Positions 1 to 6,221 of a stretch of DNA of 11,672 nucleotides are shown piece after piece. The stretch lies in assembly GCA_013329615.1 (NCBI GenBank), contig DUKA01000087.1:1-11672 (forward strand), in the 5' to 3' direction. Positions within the stretch are counted from its first letter, which is position 1. Each line of letters starts with the position of its first letter. Source of the DNA: Candidatus Bathyarchaeota archaeon. GTDB lineage: Archaea; Thermoproteota; Bathyarchaeia; TCS64. Under the pieces are notes generated by a model. It was given only the letters and a program-made list of their open reading frames with translations, was not told the DNA's origin and ran no database searches. Position numbers and translations under genes: made by a program.

Positions 1-174
1 GGCGAGGGAGGTGTCGTCGGTCCAGTCCCCCGCCCCGAGGTTGAATGGCCCGCCGCCCCTGTACCCCATAATGGGCGGGAAGCTACCCGGGGGCTCGAAC
101 TCGACGGGGGCACCCAGCGCGTCTCCGACCGCGAGGCCGAGTAGGCCGCCCCTGAACCTGCTGAGAACATCCAT
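1..174 (-). CDS. ADP-ribosylglycohydrolase family protein (ARH/DraG type), N-terminal part, cut by window edge
   Basis: The first 58 codons are visible; the rest lies beyond position 1. Family members remove ADP-ribose from proteins or hydrolyse related ADP-ribosyl compounds, using a two-metal (usually Mg) site. The N-terminus shows the family opening FRGGLLGLAVGDALGAPVEF (about residues 7-26) and then GDWTDDTSLA (49-58), in which the TDDT acidic pair is the conserved metal-binding motif. The ATG at 174-172 is chosen because it opens directly on the family's first helix and lies about 25 bases downstream of a strong TATA box, which points to a leaderless mRNA. It follows the AOR gene on the same strand after 40 bases but seems to have its own promoter. 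Its substrate cannot be told from this fragment. Family assignment is firm; exact function is open. Confidence 0.88.
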   Translation of the reverse strand, partial: MDVLSRFRGGLLGLAVGDALGAPVEFEPPGSFPPIMGYRGGGPFNLGAGDWTDDTSLA

Positions 175-193
175 CGAGGAAAAGGAATGTGTG

Positions 194-204
194 AAAAATA
201 TAAG
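194..204 (-). promoter_or_regulatory. TATA box of the ADP-ribosylglycohydrolase gene
   Basis: Read on the minus strand this is CTTATATTTTT, an archaeal TATA box in otherwise GC-rich DNA. Its centre is about 25 bases upstream of the ATG at 174, so transcription should begin at or next to the start codon (leaderless). The same T run lies about 17 bases past the AOR stop and could also help end transcription of the AOR operon; this second role is inference. Confidence 0.65.
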
Positions 205-214
205 AAGGGAGGGG

Positions 215-2074
215 TTACGCCCTCATCTTCTTCATGTACGGCTCGAGGTCGGCGATGTCGAGCCTCTTCAGCGTCTCCTTCGTGGGGATGCCGCGCTCGT
301 CCCAGCCGAGTGTCTCGAAGTAGGCCATCAGCTTCTGGTCGACGCGCTTCTTATCCGTCGTCTTGCCCTTGTAGGGTCCCTCGGGCAGGGGCTCGTAGAA
401 GCGTGGCGGGTTGTCGTCGTCCTTAACGGGCTCCCACTTGAGGTCGGGGCCGCCCAGCATCAGCAGAGCCCTCTGCAGGGTGACTATCCTCGGACCGGTC
501 TCCTTCCTCCACGACTCGACCGTTATTGGGAAGCCGGTGACCGCCTTGGCGAAGTCGAACTCTAGCTCCCTGTTGGTCCTGCAGAAGTCGCAGAAGACGC
601 CGGAGTCGGCGAAGATGGCGTCGCTCATGTCGCTGTAGCCGTCTCCTATGGTTGAGGTGTGGTCTCCGCCCTGCACGTTTCCAGCGTAGCTGGCGTCGTG
701 GACGTAGTCCATGTCGCTGCGTGTGCCGTGTGCGCCTATCTCGATGCCCTTGACGTGCACGACGTACTTGAGCAGCTCCTCGGGCTTCTTCCCCTTCATC
801 TCGGCGATCTTTATAGCTGCGCGGTAGCTGCCCTCGGCGAGCACGTCTCCAATGCCCTCGCGTTTGGCGATCATCCACGCCAGCTTCGTGAAAGCCTCGA
901 CGTCGCCCCAGTTGAGCTCGAAGCCTATGTCCTTCTTCGTCAGTATCTTACGCTGGTAGAGTTCGGCGGCGAAGCCCATTGTGTTTGGGCCGTTGATGCC
1001 GCTGTGTCCGAGGTTGTCTATGAGTGCGCTCATGTGTATGTTGTCCACCGGCTCGAAGAGGCCTAGGTTGGTGCCACAGTATGCCTGCAGCTCGTAGTCG
1101 GGGAGGTCGGTGATGTCCCCCTTCCACCTGCCGTTCTTTATGCAACTGACCTTCATGCAGTTGGTCGTGCAGTTGAAGTCCGCCCATTTCTTCTTGACCC
1201 AGTACTGCTCGAAGCGAGGCCCGGCGTAGCTCTTCTCGTCGTGCCACTCTGTCTGCCAGTTCTTTATGGGCTCGCTGCTCAGGTCCGCGCCGACCGTGTA
1301 TCCTAGGTATCCGGTGCCGTAGCGGCGCATCTCGCTGTTGGCGATGAGTATCTGGTGTGCCTTCTTCCAGAGGAGCTTCGCTGCCTCGGGGGCGTCGGGT
1401 GCGGGCATCTTTCCCCTGCCCTTGGCGACGACAGCCTTGAGCTTCTTGCTGCCCATGAGGGCGCCGTAGCCTCCGTAGCCCGCGGCGTGGCATATCTTGC
1501 TCATCACGCCGCTGTTGCGCACCATGTTCTCCCCCGCGGGGCCAATGTAGACCATGCCGGGCTCGCGCCAGATGCCGACGTTCGGCTTGCGCTTCTTCAT
1601 CTCTTCACCGACCTCCCTGTTCAGCATCTTGATGGTCTCCTCGCCGACCTTGCCCCAGAGGTGTTCGGCGGGCATGATCTCGCCGCCGTCGTTTGTCACG
1701 AGGAAATAGACTGGCTTCTCCGCCTTCCCCGTGAATATGACGCCGTCGTAGCCAGCGCATCGAAGCTCGTGTGCGAACTCCGTGGAGGCTGTGGAGCCTA
1801 CCGTGCCCATGCTTACGGGGCTCTTGCCGGAGACGCATATCCTGCCTCCGGGGTAGATGCCCGTCATGGGGCCTGTGAGCACTATCAACGGGCTCTCGGG
1901 TGCGTAGGGGTCGAGGTTCTCCCACTTCTTGCCGACGCGGTCCCAGAGTATCTTCGCCGCGAGGCCGCGCCCTCCGAAGTACTGCCAGAGCGTCTTGTCG
2001 TCGAAGCTGACCTCCTTCACCCTCTCCTTCGTGAGGTCGACGTCGAGGAACTTGCCAGCGTATCCGCCCGGCAT
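215..2074 (-). CDS. Tungsten-dependent aldehyde ferredoxin oxidoreductase family protein, catalytic subunit
   Basis: AOR-family enzymes oxidise aldehydes to carboxylic acids at a tungsten bis-pterin site and pass electrons through one [4Fe-4S] cluster to ferredoxin. The 619-residue length is normal for the family. The N-terminal domain has the family marks GGRGLAAKIL (about 34-43), a GPMTG...PGGR stretch (about 68-78), AGYDGVIFTGK and GPAGENMVR, followed by GSKKLKAVV. Pterin and cluster residues include D353 in DNLGH and D490/C495 in DSGVFC, matching the spacing of D489/C494 in Pyrococcus furiosus AOR. The three other cluster cysteines are C302, C306 and C311 (CX3CX4C), wider than the CX2CX3C of P. 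furiosus AOR. An extra C498 follows C495. The ATG directly follows the polyferredoxin stop (TAGATG) and has a perfect GGAGGT 7 bases upstream, so the pair is translationally coupled. The polyferredoxin partner recalls P. furiosus WOR5 and the bacterial AorAB type more than the single-subunit AOR. The aldehyde substrate is unknown. Confidence 0.93.
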   Translation of the reverse strand: MPGGYAGKFLDVDLTKERVKEVSFDDKTLWQYFGGRGLAAKILWDRVGKKWENLDPYAPESPLIVLTGPMTGIYPGGRICVSGKSPVSMGTVGSTASTEFAHELRCAGYDGVIFTGKAEKPVYFLVTNDGGEIMPAEHLWGKVGEETIKMLNREVGEEMKKRKPNVGIWREPGMVYIGPAGENMVRNSGVMSKICHAAGYGGYGALMGSKKLKAVVAKGRGKMPAPDAPEAAKLLWKKAHQILIANSEMRRYGTGYLGYTVGADLSSEPIKNWQTEWHDEKSYAGPRFEQYWVKKKWADFNCTTNCMKVSCIKNGRWKGDITDLPDYELQAYCGTNLGLFEPVDNIHMSALIDNLGHSGINGPNTMGFAAELYQRKILTKKDIGFELNWGDVEAFTKLAWMIAKREGIGDVLAEGSYRAAIKIAEMKGKKPEELLKYVVHVKGIEIGAHGTRSDMDYVHDASYAGNVQGGDHTSTIGDGYSDMSDAIFADSGVFCDFCRTNRELEFDFAKAVTGFPITVESWRKETGPRIVTLQRALLMLGGPDLKWEPVKDDDNPPRFYEPLPEGPYKGKTTDKKRVDQKLMAYFETLGWDERGIPTKETLKRLDIADLEPYMKKMRA

Positions 2075-2593
2075 CTAGATTACCTCCTCACCCTTCTCGC
2101 CGAAGAAATATACGGCGAGCTCCTTCGCGACCTCCACCGGGTGGCGACTGAAGAGCTTCCTGTTGACGCTGGGTCCCTCGTCGACGAGCATCAGGGCGTT
2201 GTAGCCCGCCTCCTTGCAGACCTTCACGCACTCGGGGTCGCCGTTGCAGAGGTTGCAGATCGTCGCCTTGTTGTCTCCGGGGTGCATGATCGGGACGTTT
2301 CCCGGGCAGGCGCGCACACATGCGCCGCAGCTTATGCACTTTTCCCTGTCGACGAGCACAGCCTTCGTGGCGGGGTCGACTGAGAGCGCCTTCGTCGGAC
2401 AACTACCGATGCATGGGTAGTCGCTGCACTGCGCGCATAGGTGGGGCACCTCAAGCCCCGGGAAGGGCATGAAGACCCTGATCCGAGAAGCCTCGGGCCA
2501 GATCCAGCCCTCGTGCTTCATGCTACACGCTATCTCACACCGCTTACAGCCGCTGCATGCGGCGTAGTCGCGGGCTATCCAAATGTTCGCCAA
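2075..2593 (-). CDS. Four-cluster polyferredoxin, electron-transfer subunit of the AOR-family enzyme
   Basis: This 172-residue soluble protein should carry electrons from the downstream tungsten enzyme. It has exactly four cysteine quartets, each able to bind a [4Fe-4S] cluster: C13/16/19/23, C53/56/61/65, C86/89/92/96 and C113/116/122/126. The third is a classic ferredoxin CX2CX2CX3C run; the second and fourth have longer loops. This is the layout of the small subunits paired with AOR-family proteins such as P. furiosus WOR5 and AorA of Aromatoleum. The tail after residue 127 has no cysteine and may bind the partner. The start is TTG: an in-frame TGA lies directly before it, and the next ATG (residue 25) would remove the first cluster motif. 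It ends GGAGGTAATCTAG, where the last codons double as the Shine-Dalgarno site of the AOR gene. The upstream promoter is not clear; a weak CATAC-like box lies about 35 bases upstream. Confidence 0.92.
   Translation of the reverse strand: MANIWIARDYAACSGCKRCEIACSMKHEGWIWPEASRIRVFMPFPGLEVPHLCAQCSDYPCIGSCPTKALSVDPATKAVLVDREKCISCGACVRACPGNVPIMHPGDNKATICNLCNGDPECVKVCKEAGYNALMLVDEGPSVNRKLFSRHPVEVAKELAVYFFGEKGEEVI
2082..2087 (-). promoter_or_regulatory. Ribosome binding site of the AOR gene inside the polyferredoxin 3' end
   Basis: Minus-strand GGAGGT, a perfect match to the anti-Shine-Dalgarno core, ends 7 bases before the AOR ATG at 2074. It sits in the final codons of the upstream gene, just ahead of that gene's TAG, so it supports both the AOR start and translational coupling. 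It is the clearest Shine-Dalgarno site in the window; most other genes lack one. Confidence 0.8.
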
Positions 2594-2686
2594 TCAAACC
2601 ACTGATCTGAAAGGGAAGAGTCCCCGTATGAACGCTTCGAAGGGCACCCCTGTACACATCGGCCTAGCGCGTCGAAAACCCTAACC

Positions 2687-2693
2687 ATTATAG
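2687..2693 (+). promoter_or_regulatory. Probable TATA box of the DASS transporter gene
   Basis: ATTATAG lies in the 124-base gap between the divergent polyferredoxin and transporter genes. Its centre is about 28 bases before the transporter ATG at 2718, the right distance for a leaderless transcript, and no Shine-Dalgarno site precedes that ATG. The match is only moderate. Confidence 0.45.
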
Positions 2694-2717
2694 CGGAATG
2701 CCGCGCCGTGTAGACCC

Positions 2718-4124
2718 ATGGATAGGGGCGACGCTACCAAGTATGCATTTACCGGCCTCACCATCCTCGTCTTCGGCTACCTTGCCCTGGGCGGCATCGA
2801 GGCACGCATACTCGGCGTCGTCTTCCTTGCCCTCGTCGTCTGGAGCCTCTACCCGAAGAGGCACCTAGAGACCAGCATAGTAATCATCGCCCTGATAGCC
2901 GTCTTCGAGGCGAGCCTCGATATACAGGAGTTCATAACGGGCCTCTTCAGCACCTATGGGGGGAGCGGGCTCTGGATAATCCTGAGTGGCTTCGTGCTTG
3001 CGAAGGGTATGGATGTGAGTGGCCTCGGGAAGAGGATCGCGCTCGGTATAGCGACCTCGATGGGGTGCAAGCCTAGGAACATCATACTCGCCGTGGCGGT
3101 TGCGAGCATGGCAATATCGCCCCTGAGTCCGAGCACGACCGCTAAGGCGTTCATCATACTCCCGATCTGCGTCGGGTTGATCGAGGCTTTTGGAGTAGAG
3201 AAAGGAAGGAGCCGATTCGGCGCCGCCGTGATGTTAATGGCGATGGCGGGTAACAACATCTGCAGCACCGCCTTCCTCACCGCGACGATACCCAACCCCA
3301 TCTCCGCCGACTACCTCTCCACGTCCCTCGGTCTCACCCTCGACTGGGGCGGTTGGTTCACCATGGCCTTCCCTCTGACTCTGCTCCTCCTCGCCGCGAG
3401 CTATCTGCTCGTGGTCTGGATGCTCAAGCCCGAGGTCGAGGCATCGAAGGAAACGTACGACAAGGTGTGCACCGTGGGGGGTGATCTCGGTCCCTTAACG
3501 GGGCGAGAGAAGATAGTTGCAGTGATATTCGGTGTCTCCCTTGTCCTCTGGATCACGGAGCGGTATCTGCCCTTCAACGCCGGCGTGGTGAGCCTCCTCC
3601 TCAGTCTAGTCCTCTTCCTCCCACAGACGCGTGTGATGGAGGTGGGTAAGTTCGGCGGGAGTGTGCCGTGGGGGAGCATTGTGCTCTTCGCGGCGAGTAT
3701 GTTCCTCGCTAAGGCTGTTGGTCGCTATAAGGCGCTGGACCCCGTCGCCGAGGGGCTCTTCAACGTCCTCGGGTTGAGTCAGCTGCCCCCCGCCATGTTC
3801 GTCGGCTGCGCGGTACTCGTCGCCGTGATGCTCCACCTGATCTTCACGAGCACAACCGTCTACGCGACGGTCATGGTCCCCGTCATCATCGGGCTGACCC
3901 AAATCTCCGGCGTGGACCCAGTCCTCACGGCCCTGCCAGTCGCCTTTCTCGCCCCCGTCGCGGTCATCCTCCCCGTGAACACGATACCCAACATAATCTT
4001 CCACACGGAGGGCTGGTTCACCGAGAAGCAGATAATATCCTACGGAGTCGTCCTGAGCCTAGTCTCTGTCGCCGTCGTACTCCTCCTTGGAGTACCCTAC
4101 TGGCAGATTATCGGCCTCATCTAG
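2718..4124 (+). CDS. DASS/SLC13-family anion (carboxylate) transporter
   Basis: A 468-residue integral membrane protein with many hydrophobic segments, the usual size for the divalent anion:sodium symporter (DASS) family, which moves di- and tricarboxylates or sulfate. Family marks are the SPSTTAKAFIILPI hairpin region (137-150), a GNNICSTAFLTATIPNP segment (178-194) recalling the CitT/plastid dicarboxylate translocator branch, a second hairpin FTSTTVYATVMVPV (376-389), and LPVNTIPNIIF (418-428) near the end. Both hairpins read Ser-Thr-Thr (139-141 and 378-380) where sodium-coupled members such as VcINDY have Ser-Asn-Thr. A cytoplasmic loop at about 237-265 separates the two halves. The ATG at 2718 is preceded by a TATA-like box at leaderless distance. 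It is divergent from the AOR operon and overlaps the end of the opposing GT2 gene by 66 bases. Substrate is not determined; coupling ion is uncertain given the motif change. Confidence 0.9.
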   Translation: MDRGDATKYAFTGLTILVFGYLALGGIEARILGVVFLALVVWSLYPKRHLETSIVIIALIAVFEASLDIQEFITGLFSTYGGSGLWIILSGFVLAKGMDVSGLGKRIALGIATSMGCKPRNIILAVAVASMAISPLSPSTTAKAFIILPICVGLIEAFGVEKGRSRFGAAVMLMAMAGNNICSTAFLTATIPNPISADYLSTSLGLTLDWGGWFTMAFPLTLLLLAASYLLVVWMLKPEVEASKETYDKVCTVGGDLGPLTGREKIVAVIFGVSLVLWITERYLPFNAGVVSLLLSLVLFLPQTRVMEVGKFGGSVPWGSIVLFAASMFLAKAVGRYKALDPVAEGLFNVLGLSQLPPAMFVGCAVLVAVMLHLIFTSTTVYATVMVPVIIGLTQISGVDPVLTALPVAFLAPVAVILPVNTIPNIIFHTEGWFTEKQIISYGVVLSLVSVAVVLLLGVPYWQIIGLI

Positions 4125-5027
4125 ACGCGAGGCGGAGACTGCCACCTCCTTCCTGACCTGCAACATTAGCCGAGATAACAGCCCGAATGTCGTTATCTGG
4201 AATCCTCCTAGGACTAGGAGTACCGCGGCGATGAAACTGTAGGGATTCATGAAGCCGGAGAGGGGAGAGCCGAGCTTCTCGAAGCCGAGAACCACGAGCC
4301 ACGCCGAGCCAAATATCATCAACGGGGCGCCGCTCAGGAGGGAGAACCTGTCGAGCCTCGCCGAGAGCAGGTCCTCGAACTTCGTCTCGACCTTCTTGAG
4401 CAGGGTCTCCCTGCTCCTGCGCCTCTCGACGACGCTCACGGGGACCTCTATTATCCTCATGCCCCTTCTCTCCGCCTCGACGAGGAGCTCGGTCTCGAAG
4501 ACCCTGCTCGCCCCCGTGAGCCCCCCGAGGAGGCTCGATACCGCCGACTTCCTGTAAGCCTTGGCGCAGGTCGTGTCCGACAACTGCGTCCCATATAGGA
4601 GCCTCACGAGCCTGTGGTAAGTGATGCTTGTTAGGCGCCTTAGGAACGGTCGGTGGTCCTCACCTAGTCTCTTGGAGGCGACGACGAGGTCGTACTCATC
4701 GAGTAGCCTGATGCTTTTGTGTATGAAGTCGAGGCCGATGGAGAGGTCGAGGGGGTAGTAGAGCACCTTCTCTCCGGAGGCGGCACCTATCCCGAGTTTG
4801 AGGGCGTCGCCAAGGCTCGCCTCGGGGAGCGTGAGGCACTTTATTTCCCTGAAGCGGGTGCTCAACGCCTCCGCAACGATGGGTGTGTCGTCGACGCTGC
4901 CGTTTTCGACGATTATCATCTCGAAGGGCTCGCCGATCCTCTTCATGTGCCTCCTTAGAGCAACGGCATTGGACCACATCCTCGCCGCCTCGTTATGGAC
5001 AGGGACGACGAGGCTGACCGCGGGCAA
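4059..5027 (-). CDS. GT2-family glycosyltransferase with C-terminal membrane anchor (dolichol-phosphate sugar synthase-like)
   Basis: A 322-residue protein resembling DPM1-type enzymes, which move a sugar from a nucleotide sugar to a polyprenyl phosphate or glycan acceptor at the cytoplasmic membrane face. The GT-A fold marks are VPVHNE (8-13), ENGSVDDT (41-48), the GDALKLGIGAASG helix (73-85), and YPLDLS (91-96) at the place of the usual DADLS metal site, so the first acidic residue of the DXD is replaced by Leu. SDTTCAKAYRK (150-160) matches the family's acceptor-side loop. Two membrane helices follow at about 233-252 and 263-285. The start is TTG at 5027: an in-frame TGA lies nine codons upstream with no other start between, and a later start would lose the VPVHNE strand. 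It shares a short AT-rich promoter island with the divergent GT4 gene. Its last 66 bases overlap the transporter gene tail to tail. Donor and acceptor unknown. Confidence 0.9.
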   Translation of the reverse strand: MPAVSLVVPVHNEAARMWSNAVALRRHMKRIGEPFEMIIVENGSVDDTPIVAEALSTRFREIKCLTLPEASLGDALKLGIGAASGEKVLYYPLDLSIGLDFIHKSIRLLDEYDLVVASKRLGEDHRPFLRRLTSITYHRLVRLLYGTQLSDTTCAKAYRKSAVSSLLGGLTGASRVFETELLVEAERRGMRIIEVPVSVVERRRSRETLLKKVETKFEDLLSARLDRFSLLSGAPLMIFGSAWLVVLGFEKLGSPLSGFMNPYSFIAAVLLVLGGFQITTFGLLSRLMLQVRKEVAVSASRLDEADNLPVGYSKEEYDGDRD

Positions 5028-5054
5028 GCTTAACCAAGTACAGTCTATCCTTCA

Positions 5055-5075
5055 GTAAAATATAAATCTATAATT
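5055..5075. promoter_or_regulatory. Bidirectional AT-rich promoter island between GT2 and GT4 genes
   Basis: A 21-base, almost purely A/T stretch inside the 75-base gap between divergent genes. On the minus strand it reads TTTATATTTTA, centred about 34 bases before the GT2 TTG start. On the plus strand AATATAAATC and TCTATAAT lie about 30-40 bases before the GT4 TTG start. Both readings are good archaeal TATA boxes and predict leaders of only a few bases. The two transcription units probably share and compete for this site. Confidence 0.6.
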
Positions 5076-5102
5076 GTCGCCTTAAACGTACGCTGAGGCG
5101 GC

Positions 5103-6221
5103 TTGAGGGTCTGTTTCGTCTCCCCCGAGGCTTTCGCCTGGGGCGTGCACGGCGGATTCGGGTACGTCACTAGGACCCTTGCGAGGGAGCTGGCGGGGAG
5201 GGGCGTGGATGTCAGCGTCGTGACCCCCCGACGCAAGGGGCAGCGGGAGGTGGAGGAGCTCGACGGCTTCACCGTCTATGGTTATCCATCGCACGCCGGT
5301 GAGGGGCACATACTCAGGGCGATACGGTCCCGCCTCGACTCGCTCCCCTATTACAAGATGGTCGACGCCGATGTCTACCACAGTCAGGAGGCGAGCTACA
5401 ACACGGTAGCGGCTCAGCACGCCGCCCCGAGGAAGGCACACGTCATCACGTTTCAGGACCCCTATGACGTCGAGGAGTGGCGGCGGATCGGTCTGGTCGA
5501 GTCTACGTACGCTATGAACCCGGTCTTCGGGGCACGCCTCTGGCTGGAGAGGCGGGTGCTAGCCCACGCCTGCAGGGGGGCCGACGCCCTCTACACTCAG
5601 GCGCATTTCCTCGCCCCCCGGGCGAATAGGCTCTACTGGCTCAAGGAGGATCCAGCCTTCCTGCCGAACCCCGTCTACATACCGAGGCGCACCATGAGGA
5701 AGTCGCCGACACCAATGGTTTGCTTCCTCGCCCGTTGGGACCCGCAGAAGCGCGTCGAGCTATTCCTGGAGTTGGCGCGGCGGTTCCCGGACGTCGGCTT
5801 CGTCGCCATAGGGCAGGGGCACAACTCCGCGAGGGACGCGGGGCTACGCAGGTTGTACGGACGCATTCCCAACCTGCGGCTGACGGGCTTCATCGACGAG
5901 GAGGAGAAGTCGCGGGTCCTCGAGGCGAGTTGGGCCCTCGTGAATACGAGCGTCCGCGAGGCGCTGCCCGTCTCGTTCCTAGAGGCACTGGCCCACGAGA
6001 CGCCCATCATCAGCGGCGAGGACCCAGACAGCATAACCTCAACCTTCGGCTACAGAGTGGAGGGGGACGACTACTCCTCGGGTGTCGCGTGGCTGCTAGC
6101 CTCGGAGGAGTGGCGCGTGAGGGGGAGAAACGGCAGACGATACGTCGAGGCGACGCACGAGGTCGGCGGGGTCGTGCAGATGCACATTGACGCCTATTGG
6201 AGGGTGCTCGGGGAGGGTTGA
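5103..6221 (+). CDS. GT4-family (GT-B fold) glycosyltransferase
   Basis: A 372-residue cytoplasmic or membrane-associated glycosyltransferase; family members transfer a sugar from a nucleotide sugar to a glycan or lipid with retention of configuration. The N-terminal Rossmann half opens RVCFVSPEAF and then GVHGGFGYVTRTLARELAGRG, the typical glycine-rich loop and helix. The C-terminal donor half starts near FLARWDPQKRVELFLELARRFP and holds the EX7E motif at E286 and E294 (REALPVSFLEAL), which contacts the nucleotide sugar in GT4 enzymes. The TTG start is forced: an in-frame TGA lies three codons upstream and no ATG or GTG falls near the first strand. A weak GAGG precedes it. Its stop overlaps the pyruvyltransferase start in the shared bases TTGA (6218-6221), so the two are cotranscribed and probably translationally coupled. 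Sugar specificity cannot be read from the sequence. Confidence 0.92.
   Translation: MRVCFVSPEAFAWGVHGGFGYVTRTLARELAGRGVDVSVVTPRRKGQREVEELDGFTVYGYPSHAGEGHILRAIRSRLDSLPYYKMVDADVYHSQEASYNTVAAQHAAPRKAHVITFQDPYDVEEWRRIGLVESTYAMNPVFGARLWLERRVLAHACRGADALYTQAHFLAPRANRLYWLKEDPAFLPNPVYIPRRTMRKSPTPMVCFLARWDPQKRVELFLELARRFPDVGFVAIGQGHNSARDAGLRRLYGRIPNLRLTGFIDEEEKSRVLEASWALVNTSVREALPVSFLEALAHETPIISGEDPDSITSTFGYRVEGDDYSSGVAWLLASEEWRVRGRNGRRYVEATHEVGGVVQMHIDAYWRVLGEG

Noticed and set aside
11..565. Plus-strand open frame of 184 codons at the window start
   Set aside because: It is antisense to the ADP-ribosylglycohydrolase and AOR genes and shows no family features.
1355..2383. Long plus-strand open frame (342 codons) opposite the AOR and polyferredoxin genes
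   Set aside because: It mirrors the third-position GC bias of the real minus-strand genes, has no recognisable family motif and crosses two well-supported genes.
2594..2717. Possible riboswitch or small RNA in the gap between polyferredoxin and transporter
   Set aside because: I saw no stable stem, known motif or conserved element by eye; the gap is well explained by divergent promoters.
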